DNA of 64,000 bases from assembly GCF_038562415.1 (NCBI RefSeq), contig NZ_JBCFBA010000010.1, positions 83,162 to 147,161 of the forward strand. Direction: 5' to 3'. Shown piece after piece: positions 15,023 to 24,323 of the stretch (its first letter is position 1; every line of letters starts with the position of its first letter). Under the pieces are notes generated by a model. The model was not told the DNA's origin and did no database searches. It worked only from the letters and a program-made list of their open reading frames with translations. Made by a program: the position numbers and the translations under genes. This stretch comes from Solidesulfovibrio sp. GTDB lineage: Bacteria; Desulfobacterota; Desulfovibrionia; Desulfovibrionales; Desulfovibrionaceae.

Positions 15023-15650
15023 ACGAACACCTTTGTGCAGGTTGTCAAGACGGCACTCGCGACGATTTTTGTACAACAAGAACAATATTTGGCGGCGCAT
15101 CCCGAAGTATTCAGCAATACATTATTGCTTAAGCCGTCATGGCGTTCCGACATTGCATCGCGAGGCTTCGCACCATGCCGGGGAGTATTTTTCTTCTCAT
15201 ATTCAACGGAATGGATTTTCGCAACAATAAAATGCGGTTCTGTTTCAGGCGCCGTGGATAGCATACTGCGCTCATCGCGAACAAACGCATTTCGCTCTGT
15301 TACTTTCTGCGATATGCATTATCTGGCGACATTCCCGGCCGGCTTTCGTGCCGCTGCTGGTGCTCATGCCGCTGCGCCTCGGCCTGGAGTGGCGCTCCCG
15401 CCGCCGACCGGGAGGGTCCTCAGGACCAGGACGGAATAGGCGACCGTCTGGCTCCCGCACCGCCGGCACGCTCCCCAGGCACCTGCCGTCCCGGGATCAT
15501 GGACCGCTCCCCCCGTTGCCCCACCGGCGTTCCACGATCTGGGGACTCGTCCCTGTCCCCGTGGGCCCGGTAGCGCAAAGGGAACGTTTCCTGCTAGACG
15601 GGCAACCGATCCCGGTGCGGTCCGCCCCGCCGCGCCGCGCAAGGAGCCCC
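15023..15650. promoter_or_regulatory. Intergenic control region between two divergent secreted-protein genes
   Basis: 628 bases without a convincing gene; the first half is AT-richer than its surroundings. It holds two nested inverted repeats, GTATT-CAGC-AATAC (15107-15120) and GCAATA-CAT-TATTGC (15113-15127), that could be operators. No clear -35/-10 pair could be assigned to either gene. The right end has AAGGAG at 15641, the ribosome site of the GH44 gene. Confidence 0.45.
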
Positions 15651-17339
15651 ATGCCGCCATCCCGTCCCCTTCGGTTGCGCCGCCTCGCCCTGGCCCTGGC
15701 CCTGGCCCTGCCCCTCCTGGCCGGCACCGCCCCCGAGCCCGCGCCGGCCCCGGCCCTGTCCGTGGACGCCGGGCACATCCTCGGCCCCATCAGCCCCGAC
15801 ATCTACGGCATGAACTTCGCCGACGAGGCGCTCGCCGCCGCCGTGCGCCTGCCCGTTCGCCGCAACGGCGGCAATGCCGCCAGCCGCTACAACTGGCGGG
15901 TGGACACCTCCAACACCGGCAGCGACTGGTACTTCGAAAACATCGCCGCGGACAACGCCGACCCGTCCAGGCTGCCCGACGATTCCTCCGCCGACCGTTT
16001 CGTGGGCCAGGACCGACGCACGGGAACGCGCAGCCTGCTGACCCTCCCCATGCTCGGCTACGTGGCCAAGCGGCGCCTGGAAAGCCACCCCTTCGACTGC
16101 GGCTTCAAGGTCTCGGCCTACGGCGCCCAGCAGGCCGTCGATCCCTGGGACCCGGACTGCGGCAACGGCCTGGCCGCCGGCGGCGGCGCCATCACCGGCA
16201 ACGCCCCCGCGGACACGAGCGTGGCCTTCGCCCCGGCCGACGCCGCCGACTGGATCGGCCACCTCAAGGCGGCCTTCGGCGACGCCGCCTCGGGAGGCGT
16301 GGCCTACCTCGATTTCGACAACGAACCCATGCTCTGGAACAGCACCCACCGCGACGTCCATCCCACGGCCACGAGCTACGACGAACTCGTCGCCCGCACC
16401 CTGACCTACGGCGCGGCGGTCAAGGCGGCCGATCCGGGCATCGCCACCCTGGGTCCGGCCACCTGGGGCTGGTGCGCCTGGTTCCATTCGGCCGTGGACG
16501 GCTGCACGGCCGGCCAGGACCAGGCCGCCCACGACGGCCTGGACTTCACGGCCTGGTACCTGGCGCGGATGCGCGACTATGAAACAACGCACGGCCAACG
16601 CCTCCTCGACTACCTCGATCTGCACTACTATCCCCAAGCCCCGGGCGTGGCCCTGTCCACGGCCGGAAATGGCGCCGTCCAGGCCCTGCGGCTGCGGGCC
16701 ACGCGCTCGCTGTGGGACCCGACCTACACGGACGAAAGCTGGATCGGCCAGCCCGTGCGACTGCTGCCGCGCATGCGCCAATGGGTGGCCGACCACTACC
16801 CGGGCACCAGGCTCGCCATGACCGAATACAATTTCGGCGGCCTGGAGCACATAAACGGCGCCCTGACCCAGGCCGATGTCCTCGGCATCTTCGGCCGCGA
16901 GGGCCTCGACCTGGCCACGCTGTGGAGCCCGCCGTCCATTGGCCAGCCCGGAGCCTTCGCCTTCCGCATCTACCGCGACTACGACGGCGCGGGGCATGGC
17001 TTCGGCGAAACCGCCCTGGCCGCCGCCAGCGCCGACCAGGAGGTCGTTGCGCTCTATGCCGCCCGGCGTACCGCCGACCGCGCCCTGACCGTGGTGGCCA
17101 TCAACAAATCGGCCGCCGCCCGCACGGCCACGGTGTCCCTGACCGGCTTTTCGCCGGCCGGCCCGGCGGCGGTCTACCGCTACGACGCCACGGACCTGGC
17201 GGCCATCCGCCGTGTGGATGACCAGGCCGTCACGGCCGCCGGCTGGACGAGCCCGCTGCCGGCCAGTTCCATCACGCTTTATGTCGTGCCCGCCGCCGGC
17301 GGCGGCATCGCCCCGTGGCTGCCCCTGCTGCTGCCATAA
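15651..17339 (+). CDS. Secreted glycoside hydrolase family 44 (endoglucanase/xyloglucanase-like)
   Basis: 562 residues with an Arg-rich signal peptide and leucine core (residues 8-24). The GH44 signatures are present: YLDFDNEPMLWN with proposed acid/base Glu225, and AMTEYNFGG with proposed nucleophile Glu392. ISPDIYGMNF near the N terminus and ITLYVVPA near the C terminus also fit the family. GH44 enzymes cut beta-1,4-glucans or xyloglucan. No carbohydrate-binding or dockerin module is attached. The protein ends GGGIAPWLPLLLP. A polysaccharide hydrolase is unexpected in a sulfate reducer; it may act on the cell's own or a community exopolysaccharide. Confidence 0.85.
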   Translation: MPPSRPLRLRRLALALALALPLLAGTAPEPAPAPALSVDAGHILGPISPDIYGMNFADEALAAAVRLPVRRNGGNAASRYNWRVDTSNTGSDWYFENIAADNADPSRLPDDSSADRFVGQDRRTGTRSLLTLPMLGYVAKRRLESHPFDCGFKVSAYGAQQAVDPWDPDCGNGLAAGGGAITGNAPADTSVAFAPADAADWIGHLKAAFGDAASGGVAYLDFDNEPMLWNSTHRDVHPTATSYDELVARTLTYGAAVKAADPGIATLGPATWGWCAWFHSAVDGCTAGQDQAAHDGLDFTAWYLARMRDYETTHGQRLLDYLDLHYYPQAPGVALSTAGNGAVQALRLRATRSLWDPTYTDESWIGQPVRLLPRMRQWVADHYPGTRLAMTEYNFGGLEHINGALTQADVLGIFGREGLDLATLWSPPSIGQPGAFAFRIYRDYDGAGHGFGETALAAASADQEVVALYAARRTADRALTVVAINKSAAARTATVSLTGFSPAGPAAVYRYDATDLAAIRRVDDQAVTAAGWTSPLPASSITLYVVPAAGGGIAPWLPLLLP

Positions 17340-17553
17340 GGGACCGGGATTCCACCCCGCGTCGGCGGCCACGGCCGGTGCGGCACGCCGCAAACGGCAA
17401 CGGATAGCCTATCGCCAGGGACCGGTATTCCGAAGCCGCCCCACCGCACGGCCTCCGGCCGCCTGCCCGGCGCCCCGCAACAGCCCTCCCGTTTGCGCCA
17501 TTCCAGGCCCCGTACCGGGGCCCTCCTTGGAAAATGCATCAAGGCGCCATCCA

Positions 17554-17582
17554 TTGCGGTTTGCCGTCGATTGCACTATAGG
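17554..17582 (+). promoter_or_regulatory. Possible sigma-70 promoter of the PAS chemoreceptor gene
   Basis: TTGCGG (17554-17559) and TATAGG (17577-17582) are separated by 17 bases. The start of transcription would lie about 40 bases before the ATG at 17628. The remainder of the 288-base gap after the GH44 gene holds only an imperfect direct repeat of GGGACCGGGATTCC (17340-17353 and 17418-17431). Confidence 0.4.
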
Positions 17583-17627
17583 AGCGGCCTTTCGGCCATC
17601 CCCCGCCAAATTCGTTCGAGGTGCCTC

Positions 17628-19160
17628 ATGAAACGCCACATGCTTGTCGCCATCGTCGTGCTCAACGCCCTGCTGCTGACCGGATCGGCCCTCACGGCCG
17701 GCATCGCCTCCCTGGGCCTGCTGGCGGCGGCCTTCGTCTGCGTCACGGGCTTTCTTGCCTGGACCAGCCGCCGCCTGGACGCGGCCTTTGCCTGCATGGA
17801 ACAGGTCCTCGCCTCCGTGGCCACGACCACCTTCGACTGTTCCTTCGAGGATGATCCGGTGCTGCGCACCGAAGACCTGGCCAGGGCCGTCGCCCCCCAC
17901 GAAGCCGCCATCAAGGAGCGGCTGAGCAAGGACGAGGCCATGCTCGGCAACATCATCACGCCCATGGCCATCGTGGGCGAGCGGGGCGAAATCAAGTGGC
18001 TCAACGAGCACATGGTGCGCCTGACCGAAAACGAGGGCGCGCCGCCGCTGCACGTGGGTGCCAACTTCGCCCGCTTCTTCTACGGCGACGCCCGCGAGAC
18101 CGTCGCCGACACGGCCATCCGCCAGCGCGCCCGCCAGAGCGCCAAGACCGAATTCGACACCCGCAAGGGCAACCACAAATACATCAGCATCTTTTCCACC
18201 CCCATCCTCGACTTCGACGACAAGCTCATCGGCGCCTTCGTGTCCGTGGCCGATTTCACCGGCGTGGTGCTCAAGGAACGCACCATCACCGACCAGAACC
18301 ACCGCATCGCCCAGGGCGTGGCCGAGGCCACGGCCGTGTCCGAAAACCTGGCCGAGGCCGCCGACCACATGACCGCGCAAATCGCCCAGTCCACCGAGGG
18401 CATGGAGGAGCAGCGCGCCCGCACGGCCGAGGTGGCCACGGCCATCGAGGAAATGAACGCCACCATCCTCGAAGTGGCCAAAAACGCCGGCGACGCCGCC
18501 GCCACCGCCGGACAGGCCAACACCATCGCCACCAAGGGCGCGGACCTGGTGGAGAAAGTCATCACCGTCATGGAATCGGTCAACACCAAGGCGGCCGGGC
18601 TCAAATCCGAGATGCAGGACCTGGGCGGCCAGGCCCAGGGCATCGGCCAGATCATGCAGGTCATTTCCGACATCGCCGACCAGACGAACCTGCTGGCCTT
18701 AAACGCCGCCATCGAGGCCGCCCGGGCCGGCGAAGCCGGGCGCGGCTTCGCCGTGGTCGCCGACGAAGTGCGCAAGCTCGCCGAAAAGACCATGACCGCC
18801 ACCAAGGAAGTCAGCAATTTCATCCAGGCCATCCAGGAAAGCACCCGGCGCAACATGGCCGCGACCGACGAGACCTCGCGCGGCATCGAGGAGGCCGACA
18901 CCCTGGCCCACGATGCCGGCGACGCCCTGCGCCAGATCCTCCTGTACGTGGAGAAGACCTCGGACCAGGTGCGCGGCATCGCCACCGCCGCCGAACAGCA
19001 ATCGGCCACCTCCGAGGAGATCAACCGCTCCACGGACCAGATCAACCGTATTGCCGAGGACACCGCCGGGGCCATGTCCCTGGCCTCGTCGGCCGTGTCC
19101 AACCTGGCCCACCTGGCCTCGGACCTCAAGACCTCCATGACCCGCATGCACCTGGAATAG
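17628..19160 (+). CDS. Methyl-accepting chemotaxis protein with cytoplasmic PAS domain
   Basis: 510 residues. Two closely spaced membrane segments (about 8-46) leave almost no periplasmic loop. A PAS-like domain follows (about 100-215: [20 protein letters not shown] and [19 protein letters not shown]). The signalling domain contains [20 protein letters not shown] and the hairpin tip [12 protein letters not shown]. The layout points to sensing of an internal or membrane signal such as redox state, not a periplasmic ligand. No HAMP domain is evident, and it lacks the DFERF tail of the two other receptors. The ATG at 17628 follows GAGGTG. A neighbouring CheW gene is not present. Confidence 0.93.
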   Translation: MKRHMLVAIVVLNALLLTGSALTAGIASLGLLAAAFVCVTGFLAWTSRRLDAAFACMEQVLASVATTTFDCSFEDDPVLRTEDLARAVAPHEAAIKERLSKDEAMLGNIITPMAIVGERGEIKWLNEHMVRLTENEGAPPLHVGANFARFFYGDARETVADTAIRQRARQSAKTEFDTRKGNHKYISIFSTPILDFDDKLIGAFVSVADFTGVVLKERTITDQNHRIAQGVAEATAVSENLAEAADHMTAQIAQSTEGMEEQRARTAEVATAIEEMNATILEVAKNAGDAAATAGQANTIATKGADLVEKVITVMESVNTKAAGLKSEMQDLGGQAQGIGQIMQVISDIADQTNLLALNAAIEAARAGEAGRGFAVVADEVRKLAEKTMTATKEVSNFIQAIQESTRRNMAATDETSRGIEEADTLAHDAGDALRQILLYVEKTSDQVRGIATAAEQQSATSEEINRSTDQINRIAEDTAGAMSLASSAVSNLAHLASDLKTSMTRMHLE

Positions 19161-19184
19161 AGGCGGGCGCGACGGGCGGCCGCA

Positions 19185-19213
19185 TTGACAACGGGGGCCG
19201 TAAAGCATAGCAG
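19185..19213 (+). promoter_or_regulatory. Possible promoter for the Ehr (hyf-like) operon
   Basis: A perfect -35 hexamer TTGACA (19185-19190) is followed after 17 bases by TAGCAG (19208-19213), a weak -10. It lies about 75 bases before the first gene of the complex. The -10 match is poor, so confidence is low. Confidence 0.35.
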
Positions 19214-19290
19214 CGGGCCACACCGCATCATCGCCGCGTTCGCGCGCGGCCGGCCCGGCCATGCCGGACCGCTGGAAGGTTTGCCGTATT

Positions 19291-21288
19291 ATGGAATGGT
19301 TCGGCATATCCCTGGCCTTGTACGCGCTGGGGGGGCTCGCCGCCCTGTGCCCGAGGGGCGACGGAGCCGCCAACATCCTGGGGGCGGCCGGGGCGCTGGC
19401 CGGCTCCCTGGCCGGACTGGCCGCGTTTTGCCTGGCGCCGGCCAGCGCCCAGGCCCAGGTCGTCCTGCCCTGGGGCCTGCCCATCGGCGCCCTGGCCCTC
19501 GGCCTGGACCCGGCCAGCCGGCTCTTTCTGCTCCCGGTTTCCCTGCTCGGCGCGGCCTGCGCCGTGTCCGGCGCGGCCAGCCTGGCCGGCCACGGCCATG
19601 ACGGCGGCGGCGGCCACGGCCGCATCGGCGCCCACTGGTTCTTCTTCAACATGCTCCTGGCCGGGCTTTCCCTGGTCATGGCCGCCCGCGACGCCGTCTG
19701 CTTCCTGCTGGCCTGGGAGATCATGTCCCTGGCCCCGTTTTTCCTGATCGGCTTCCACGACGAGGAGGTCGAGGTCCGGGAGGCGGCCTGGGTCTATCTC
19801 GTGGCCGCCCACCTCGGCGCGGTCTGCCTGCTGGCCTTTTTCAGCCTCTTTTTCACCGCCGCCGGCGCCACCGGCTTCGACGCCCTGGCCCTGGCCGCCG
19901 CCGACGGACGCCTGGGCGCGCCGTCCCTGCTGTTTCTCCTGGCCCTGGCCGGTTTCGGGGCCAAGGCCGGTTTCTATCCTTTCCACGTCTGGCTGCCCGA
20001 GGCCCATCCGGCCGCGCCGAGCCATGTTTCGGCCATGCTCTCCGGGGCCATGATCAGCGCCGGCATCTACGGCCTGTGGCGCGCCGCCGAACTGCTCGGC
20101 CCGGGCGCCGCCTGGTGGGGCTGGGCGCTTGTGGCCGTGGGCACCGTTTCCGCCGCCCTGGGCATCCTCCAGGGCCTGGCCCAGGCCAACCTCAAGCGGC
20201 TGCTGGCCTATTCCAGCGTGGAGAACATGGGCCTGGCCTGCCTGGGCCTGGGCCTGGGGCTCATCGGCCGGGCCGGCGGCAACGAAACCATGGCCGCCCT
20301 GGGGCTGACGGGCGCGGTGTTCGGCGTGTGCAACCACGCCGCCTTCAAGGGCCTGCTCTTTTTGTGCGCCGGCGAAGTGCTCCACGCCGTGGGCTCGGTG
20401 CGCCTGGGGCATCTGGGCGGGCTCGGCAAACGCCTGCCCGTGGTCGGCGGCAGCTTCCTGCTGGCCGCCACCGGCATCGCCGGCCTGCCGCCCCTGGCCG
20501 GTTTCGCCGGCGAGATGGCCCTGGCCCTGGCCCTGCTCGAGGGCCTGTTCCTGCCGGGGCTGTTGCCGCGCGTGGCCATGGCCGCCGCCTTGGCCGTGGT
20601 CGCCGGCGTCGGCGGCTGCGCCCTGGCCGCCTTGGCCAAGGCCGGCGGGCTGGCTTTTCTGGGCGAACCCCGCACCCCGGCCGCGGCCAAGGCCCTGCCT
20701 CCCGGCCCGGCCGCCCGGGCGGCACTCCTGTTTTTGGCCGGGGTCATCCTGGTCGCCGCCGTCTTCGCGCCCGCCCTCTTTTCCCTGGCCGGCCAGGCGG
20801 CCCTGGCCTTTCCCGGCCTCGACCCCGCCCCGGCCCGGGCGGCCCTGGCCGAGGCCACGGCCATCCTGGCCGCCATCGGCCGGGTGGGGCTGGCCCTGGC
20901 CGCGCTGGTGGCCTTGCTGCTTTTCCTGCGCCGCCGCCTGACCGCCGCCCATGGCAGCCGCCGGGAGCCCACCTGGGGCTGCGGCTACCTCGCCCCCACG
21001 ACCCGCATGCAGTACGGCCCGGGCTCCTTCGTCGAGCCGGCCGCCCGGGTCCTGGGCCCGGCCATGGGGCTCAAGGCGCACCTGGACATGGACACCGGCT
21101 ATTTTCCGGCCAGGGCCCGGCTCGTCGTTTCGGCCCCGGACCGGCTGCGGCTGTCGGTGTTCACGCCCCTGTTCGAGGCCGTGGGCAAGGCCTGCGACGC
21201 CCTGAAGGTCGTGCAGCACGGCCGGGTCCATCTCTACATCCTCTACGTCCTGGCCACGGTGGTCCTGCTTCTGGCCTGGAAGCTCTAG
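19291..21288 (+). CDS. hyfB: Ehr/hydrogenase-4-type membrane subunit, HyfB-like (antiporter-like)
   Basis: 665 residues with many membrane helices. It belongs to the Mrp-antiporter/NuoL family; the conserved ion-channel helices include GFGAKAGFYPFHVWLPEAHP and the lysine segment LKRLLAYSSVENMG. HyfB-type subunits move protons or sodium in group 4 hydrogenases and related complexes. It is the first gene of a six-gene operon (19291-26573) with spacings of 2 to 9 bases. The ATG at 19291 is preceded by GGAAGG. The C-terminal soluble part EPTWGCGYLAPTTRMQYGPG is typical of HyfB/HycC. Confidence 0.92.
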   Translation: MEWFGISLALYALGGLAALCPRGDGAANILGAAGALAGSLAGLAAFCLAPASAQAQVVLPWGLPIGALALGLDPASRLFLLPVSLLGAACAVSGAASLAGHGHDGGGGHGRIGAHWFFFNMLLAGLSLVMAARDAVCFLLAWEIMSLAPFFLIGFHDEEVEVREAAWVYLVAAHLGAVCLLAFFSLFFTAAGATGFDALALAAADGRLGAPSLLFLLALAGFGAKAGFYPFHVWLPEAHPAAPSHVSAMLSGAMISAGIYGLWRAAELLGPGAAWWGWALVAVGTVSAALGILQGLAQANLKRLLAYSSVENMGLACLGLGLGLIGRAGGNETMAALGLTGAVFGVCNHAAFKGLLFLCAGEVLHAVGSVRLGHLGGLGKRLPVVGGSFLLAATGIAGLPPLAGFAGEMALALALLEGLFLPGLLPRVAMAAALAVVAGVGGCALAALAKAGGLAFLGEPRTPAAAKALPPGPAARAALLFLAGVILVAAVFAPALFSLAGQAALAFPGLDPAPARAALAEATAILAAIGRVGLALAALVALLLFLRRRLTAAHGSRREPTWGCGYLAPTTRMQYGPGSFVEPAARVLGPAMGLKAHLDMDTGYFPARARLVVSAPDRLRLSVFTPLFEAVGKACDALKVVQHGRVHLYILYVLATVVLLLAWKL

Positions 21289-21290
21289 CC

Positions 21291-22190
21291 ATGCACGCCG
21301 CCCTCCACCTCCTCCTGGCCCTTGCGCTGGCCCCGCTCGTTCCCGGCATCGTCAACCGGGTCAAGGCCCGTGTGGGCGGCCGGGCCGGCAAGCCCCTGCT
21401 CCAGACCTATTTCGACCTGGCCAAGCTCGTGCGCAAGGGCGTGGTGATAAGCGAAACCGCTTCCTGGGTGGTCTGGGCCGGCCCCATCGTGTCGCTTGCG
21501 GCCGTGGCCTGCGGCCTGCTGCTGTTGCCCGGACCGGGAACGCCCGCGCCCGTGGCCTTTGGCGGCGACTTCCTGTTGCTGGCCTATCTGCTCGGCCTGT
21601 CGCGCCTGGCCCTGGTGCTGGCCGCCCTGGACACGGGATCGAGCTTCGAGGGCATGGGCGCCAGCCGCGAGGCCGTTTTCTCCGCCCTGGCCGAGCCGGT
21701 TCTTTTCCTGTGCTTCCTGAGCCTTTGCGCCGGCAGCGGCGGCCTGTCCCTCTCGACCATGCTGGCCCTGCCCTCCCCGGGGCCGGTGACCGCCGAGCGG
21801 CTGTTCGTGCCGGTCATCCTCTTCGTGCTGCTTTTGGTGGAAAACTGCCGCATCCCGGTGGACGACCCCAACACCCACCTGGAGCTGACCATGATCCACG
21901 AGGTCATGGTCCTCGACCACAGCGGCCCGGACCTGGCCGCCGTGGTCTACGGCGCCGCGCTCAAGCTCTGGATTTTCTGCGCCCTGACGGCCCTGACCCT
22001 GACGCCGGCCTCGGGGCTTTCGCCCCTGGCCGCCTGGGGCGTTTTCGGCGGGCTCATGCTCGTGGTGGCCGTGGCCGTGGGGCTGGTGGAATCGGCCATG
22101 GCCCGGCTGCGCCTGTTGCGCGTGCCGCGGCTGCTCGGCTGGGCCGGGGCGCTGGTGGCCCTGTCCCTGGTCCTTTCGGTGTGGAGGTAG
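21291..22190 (+). CDS. hyfC: Ehr membrane subunit, HyfC/NuoH-like
   Basis: 299 residues, about eight membrane helices. VENCRIPVDDPNTHLELTMI is the conserved quinone-chamber loop of NuoH/HycD/HyfC proteins, and YFDLAKLVRKG near residue 42 is the cytoplasmic loop contacting the Fe-S module. It anchors the peripheral subunits. The ATG begins two bases after the previous stop. Confidence 0.92.
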   Translation: MHAALHLLLALALAPLVPGIVNRVKARVGGRAGKPLLQTYFDLAKLVRKGVVISETASWVVWAGPIVSLAAVACGLLLLPGPGTPAPVAFGGDFLLLAYLLGLSRLALVLAALDTGSSFEGMGASREAVFSALAEPVLFLCFLSLCAGSGGLSLSTMLALPSPGPVTAERLFVPVILFVLLLVENCRIPVDDPNTHLELTMIHEVMVLDHSGPDLAAVVYGAALKLWIFCALTALTLTPASGLSPLAAWGVFGGLMLVVAVAVGLVESAMARLRLLRVPRLLGWAGALVALSLVLSVWR

Positions 22191-22192
22191 CG

Positions 22193-22834
22193 GTGGAACT
22201 GTACCAGTCCGTCATGGTGGCGCTTTTGTGCGTCAATCTGGCGCTTCTCGCCGTCACCCGCCTGCGCACGCTCACGCGCATCACCGCCGTGCAGGGGGCG
22301 CTGTTGGCCCTGGTGCCGCTGCTCTCCGCCACCCCCGGCGCGGCCGGCCACATGCTGCCCCTGTCCCTGGCCGTTTTGGCCATCAAGGGCATCGGCTTCC
22401 CGTGGCTTTTGGCCCGCACCCTGTCGCGCCTGGAAGTCAACCCCGTGGTCGAGCCCTACCTCGGCTTCAACCTGTCGCTTTTGGCCGGCGTGTCGGGCCT
22501 GCTGTTCTCCTTGTGGCTGGAGACGCGGCTGCCCTTTCCGCCGGGGCTTTTTCCGCCGCTGCTGTTTCCGGCGGCGCTCACCACCATTTTCACGGGCCTG
22601 ACCCTGGTCGTCGCCCGCCAGAAGGCGCTGACCCAGGTCATCGGCTACCTGGCCGCCGAAAACGGCATTTTCCTGCTGGGCACGCCCCTGTCCGGCCAGG
22701 GCTCGGTCTGGCTGGAACTCTCGGTGCTCCTCGACGTCTTCGTGGCCGTCTTCGTCATGGGCATCGCCATCCACCACATCAGCAAGACCTTCGATTCCAT
22801 CGACGTGGGCCGGTTTTGCACGTTACGGGACTAA
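22193..22834 (+). CDS. hyfE: Ehr membrane subunit, HyfE-like
   Basis: 213 residues with about six to seven helices. It resembles HyfE: an NuoK-like half (VIGYLAAENGIFLLG with a membrane glutamate) and a C-terminal HHISKTFDSIDV motif. The start is GTG at 22193, with GGAGG seven bases before it, two bases after the preceding stop. Confidence 0.88.
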   Translation: MELYQSVMVALLCVNLALLAVTRLRTLTRITAVQGALLALVPLLSATPGAAGHMLPLSLAVLAIKGIGFPWLLARTLSRLEVNPVVEPYLGFNLSLLAGVSGLLFSLWLETRLPFPPGLFPPLLFPAALTTIFTGLTLVVARQKALTQVIGYLAAENGIFLLGTPLSGQGSVWLELSVLLDVFVAVFVMGIAIHHISKTFDSIDVGRFCTLRD

Positions 22835-22841
22835 TCGCGCC

Positions 22842-24320
22842 ATGCTGCTTGCCGCCCTGCCACTGATCCCGCTCACGGCCGCCCTGGCGACCCTGGCCAT
22901 CCCGGCCGACGGCCCGCGCCGGCTGGTGCTCATCGCCGCCGCCGGGCTCCACGCGCTCGGGACCGCCGCCACCTTCGCCTGGCCGCCCGAACCCGCCTGG
23001 GGCGGGCTGCTGGCCCTGGACGCCCTGGGGCAACTCTTCCTGTCCCTGGCCAGCCTGCTGTTCCTGGCCGCCGCCATCTACGCCGCCGGCTACCTGCGCC
23101 ACGAAGGCTCCGGCCCCAAGCGCGACTTCCAGGACGGCGCGGCCTTCATCAACGCCCCCGAGCGCATCTTCACCATGTGCCTGTGCCTGTTCCTCTGCGC
23201 CATGACCGTGGTGTGCGCCACGCGCAACCTGTCCGTCCTGTGGGTCGGCGTGGAGGCCACCACCCTCACGAGCGCCCCGCTGATCTACTTCCACCGCCAC
23301 CGCCGGTCGCTGGAGGCCACCTGGAAGTACCTGGTCATCTGCTCCGTGGGCATCGCCCTGGCGCTTTTGGGCAACATCCTTTTCTCCGTGGCCTTTTTCG
23401 ACCCCTCCAGCCCCCTGGCCTCCATGGACCTGGCGGCCATGCTGCCCCGCGCCCCCGGGGCGGCCAAGCCCTGGCTGCGGGCGGCGTTCATTTTCGTCCT
23501 GGTCGGCTACGGCTCGAAAATGGGCCTGGCCCCCATGCACAACTGGCTGCCCGACGCCCACAGCCAGTCGCCGTCGCTGGTTTCGGCGCTGCTGTCGGGC
23601 GCGCTTTTAAACTGCGCCTTTCTCGGCATCCTGCGGGCCGACCAGGTCCTGGCCGGGGCCGGCATGGCCGATTTCGGCGGCGAACTGCTGGTGCTTTTCG
23701 GGCTTGTCTCCCTGGCCACGGCCGCCGTGTTCGTGGTCGGCCAGGGCGACTACAAGCGGCTGCTGGCCTACTCCAGCGTCGAACACATGGGCATATTGGC
23801 CCTGGGCGTGGGCATCGGCGGCGGCGCCGCCTTCGGGGCCATGCTCCACGCCGTCAACCACTCCCTGACCAAGGGCGCCCTGTTCCTGCTGTCCGGCAAC
23901 ATCCTGGCCGTCTACCACACCCGTTCCTGCCACGACGCCCGGGGCGTCGCCCGCGCCCTGCCGGTCACGGCCGCCCTGTGGCTGGCCGGCTTCCTGGCCA
24001 TCTGCGGCTCGCCGCCCTTCGGGATCTTCGTGAGCGAACTGACGATCCTCAAGGCCATGCTGGCCGGCGGCCACGCGGTTGCCGCCACGCTGTTCCTCGT
24101 CCTTTTGGCCGTCATCTTCGTCGGCATGTCCGTGCCGGTCCTGCGCATGGTCCAGGGCCCCCTGCCGCCGGCCGTCAAACGGCCCGGCCCCGAGAGTCCC
24201 CTGGCCGTGCTGCCGCCCCTGGTGCTGCTTGCGGCCGTGCTGGTTTTCGGCCTGTACCTGCCGGGTCCCCTGACCGCCTTTCTGACCAAGGCGGCCCAAA
24301 CCCTGGCGGTGGGAGGCTAG
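22842..24320 (+). CDS. hyfF: Ehr membrane subunit, HyfF-like (second antiporter-like)
   Basis: 492 residues, a second Mrp/NuoL-type subunit. Key segments are GYGSKMGLAPMHNWLPDAHS, YKRLLAYSSVEHMGI and HAVNHSLTKGALFLLSGNIL. Having two antiporter-like subunits (HyfB and HyfF) suggests up to two ion-translocation channels. It is seven bases downstream of hyfE. Confidence 0.92.
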   Translation: MLLAALPLIPLTAALATLAIPADGPRRLVLIAAAGLHALGTAATFAWPPEPAWGGLLALDALGQLFLSLASLLFLAAAIYAAGYLRHEGSGPKRDFQDGAAFINAPERIFTMCLCLFLCAMTVVCATRNLSVLWVGVEATTLTSAPLIYFHRHRRSLEATWKYLVICSVGIALALLGNILFSVAFFDPSSPLASMDLAAMLPRAPGAAKPWLRAAFIFVLVGYGSKMGLAPMHNWLPDAHSQSPSLVSALLSGALLNCAFLGILRADQVLAGAGMADFGGELLVLFGLVSLATAAVFVVGQGDYKRLLAYSSVEHMGILALGVGIGGGAAFGAMLHAVNHSLTKGALFLLSGNILAVYHTRSCHDARGVARALPVTAALWLAGFLAICGSPPFGIFVSELTILKAMLAGGHAVAATLFLVLLAVIFVGMSVPVLRMVQGPLPPAVKRPGPESPLAVLPPLVLLAAVLVFGLYLPGPLTAFLTKAAQTLAVGG

Positions 24321-24323
24321 ACC

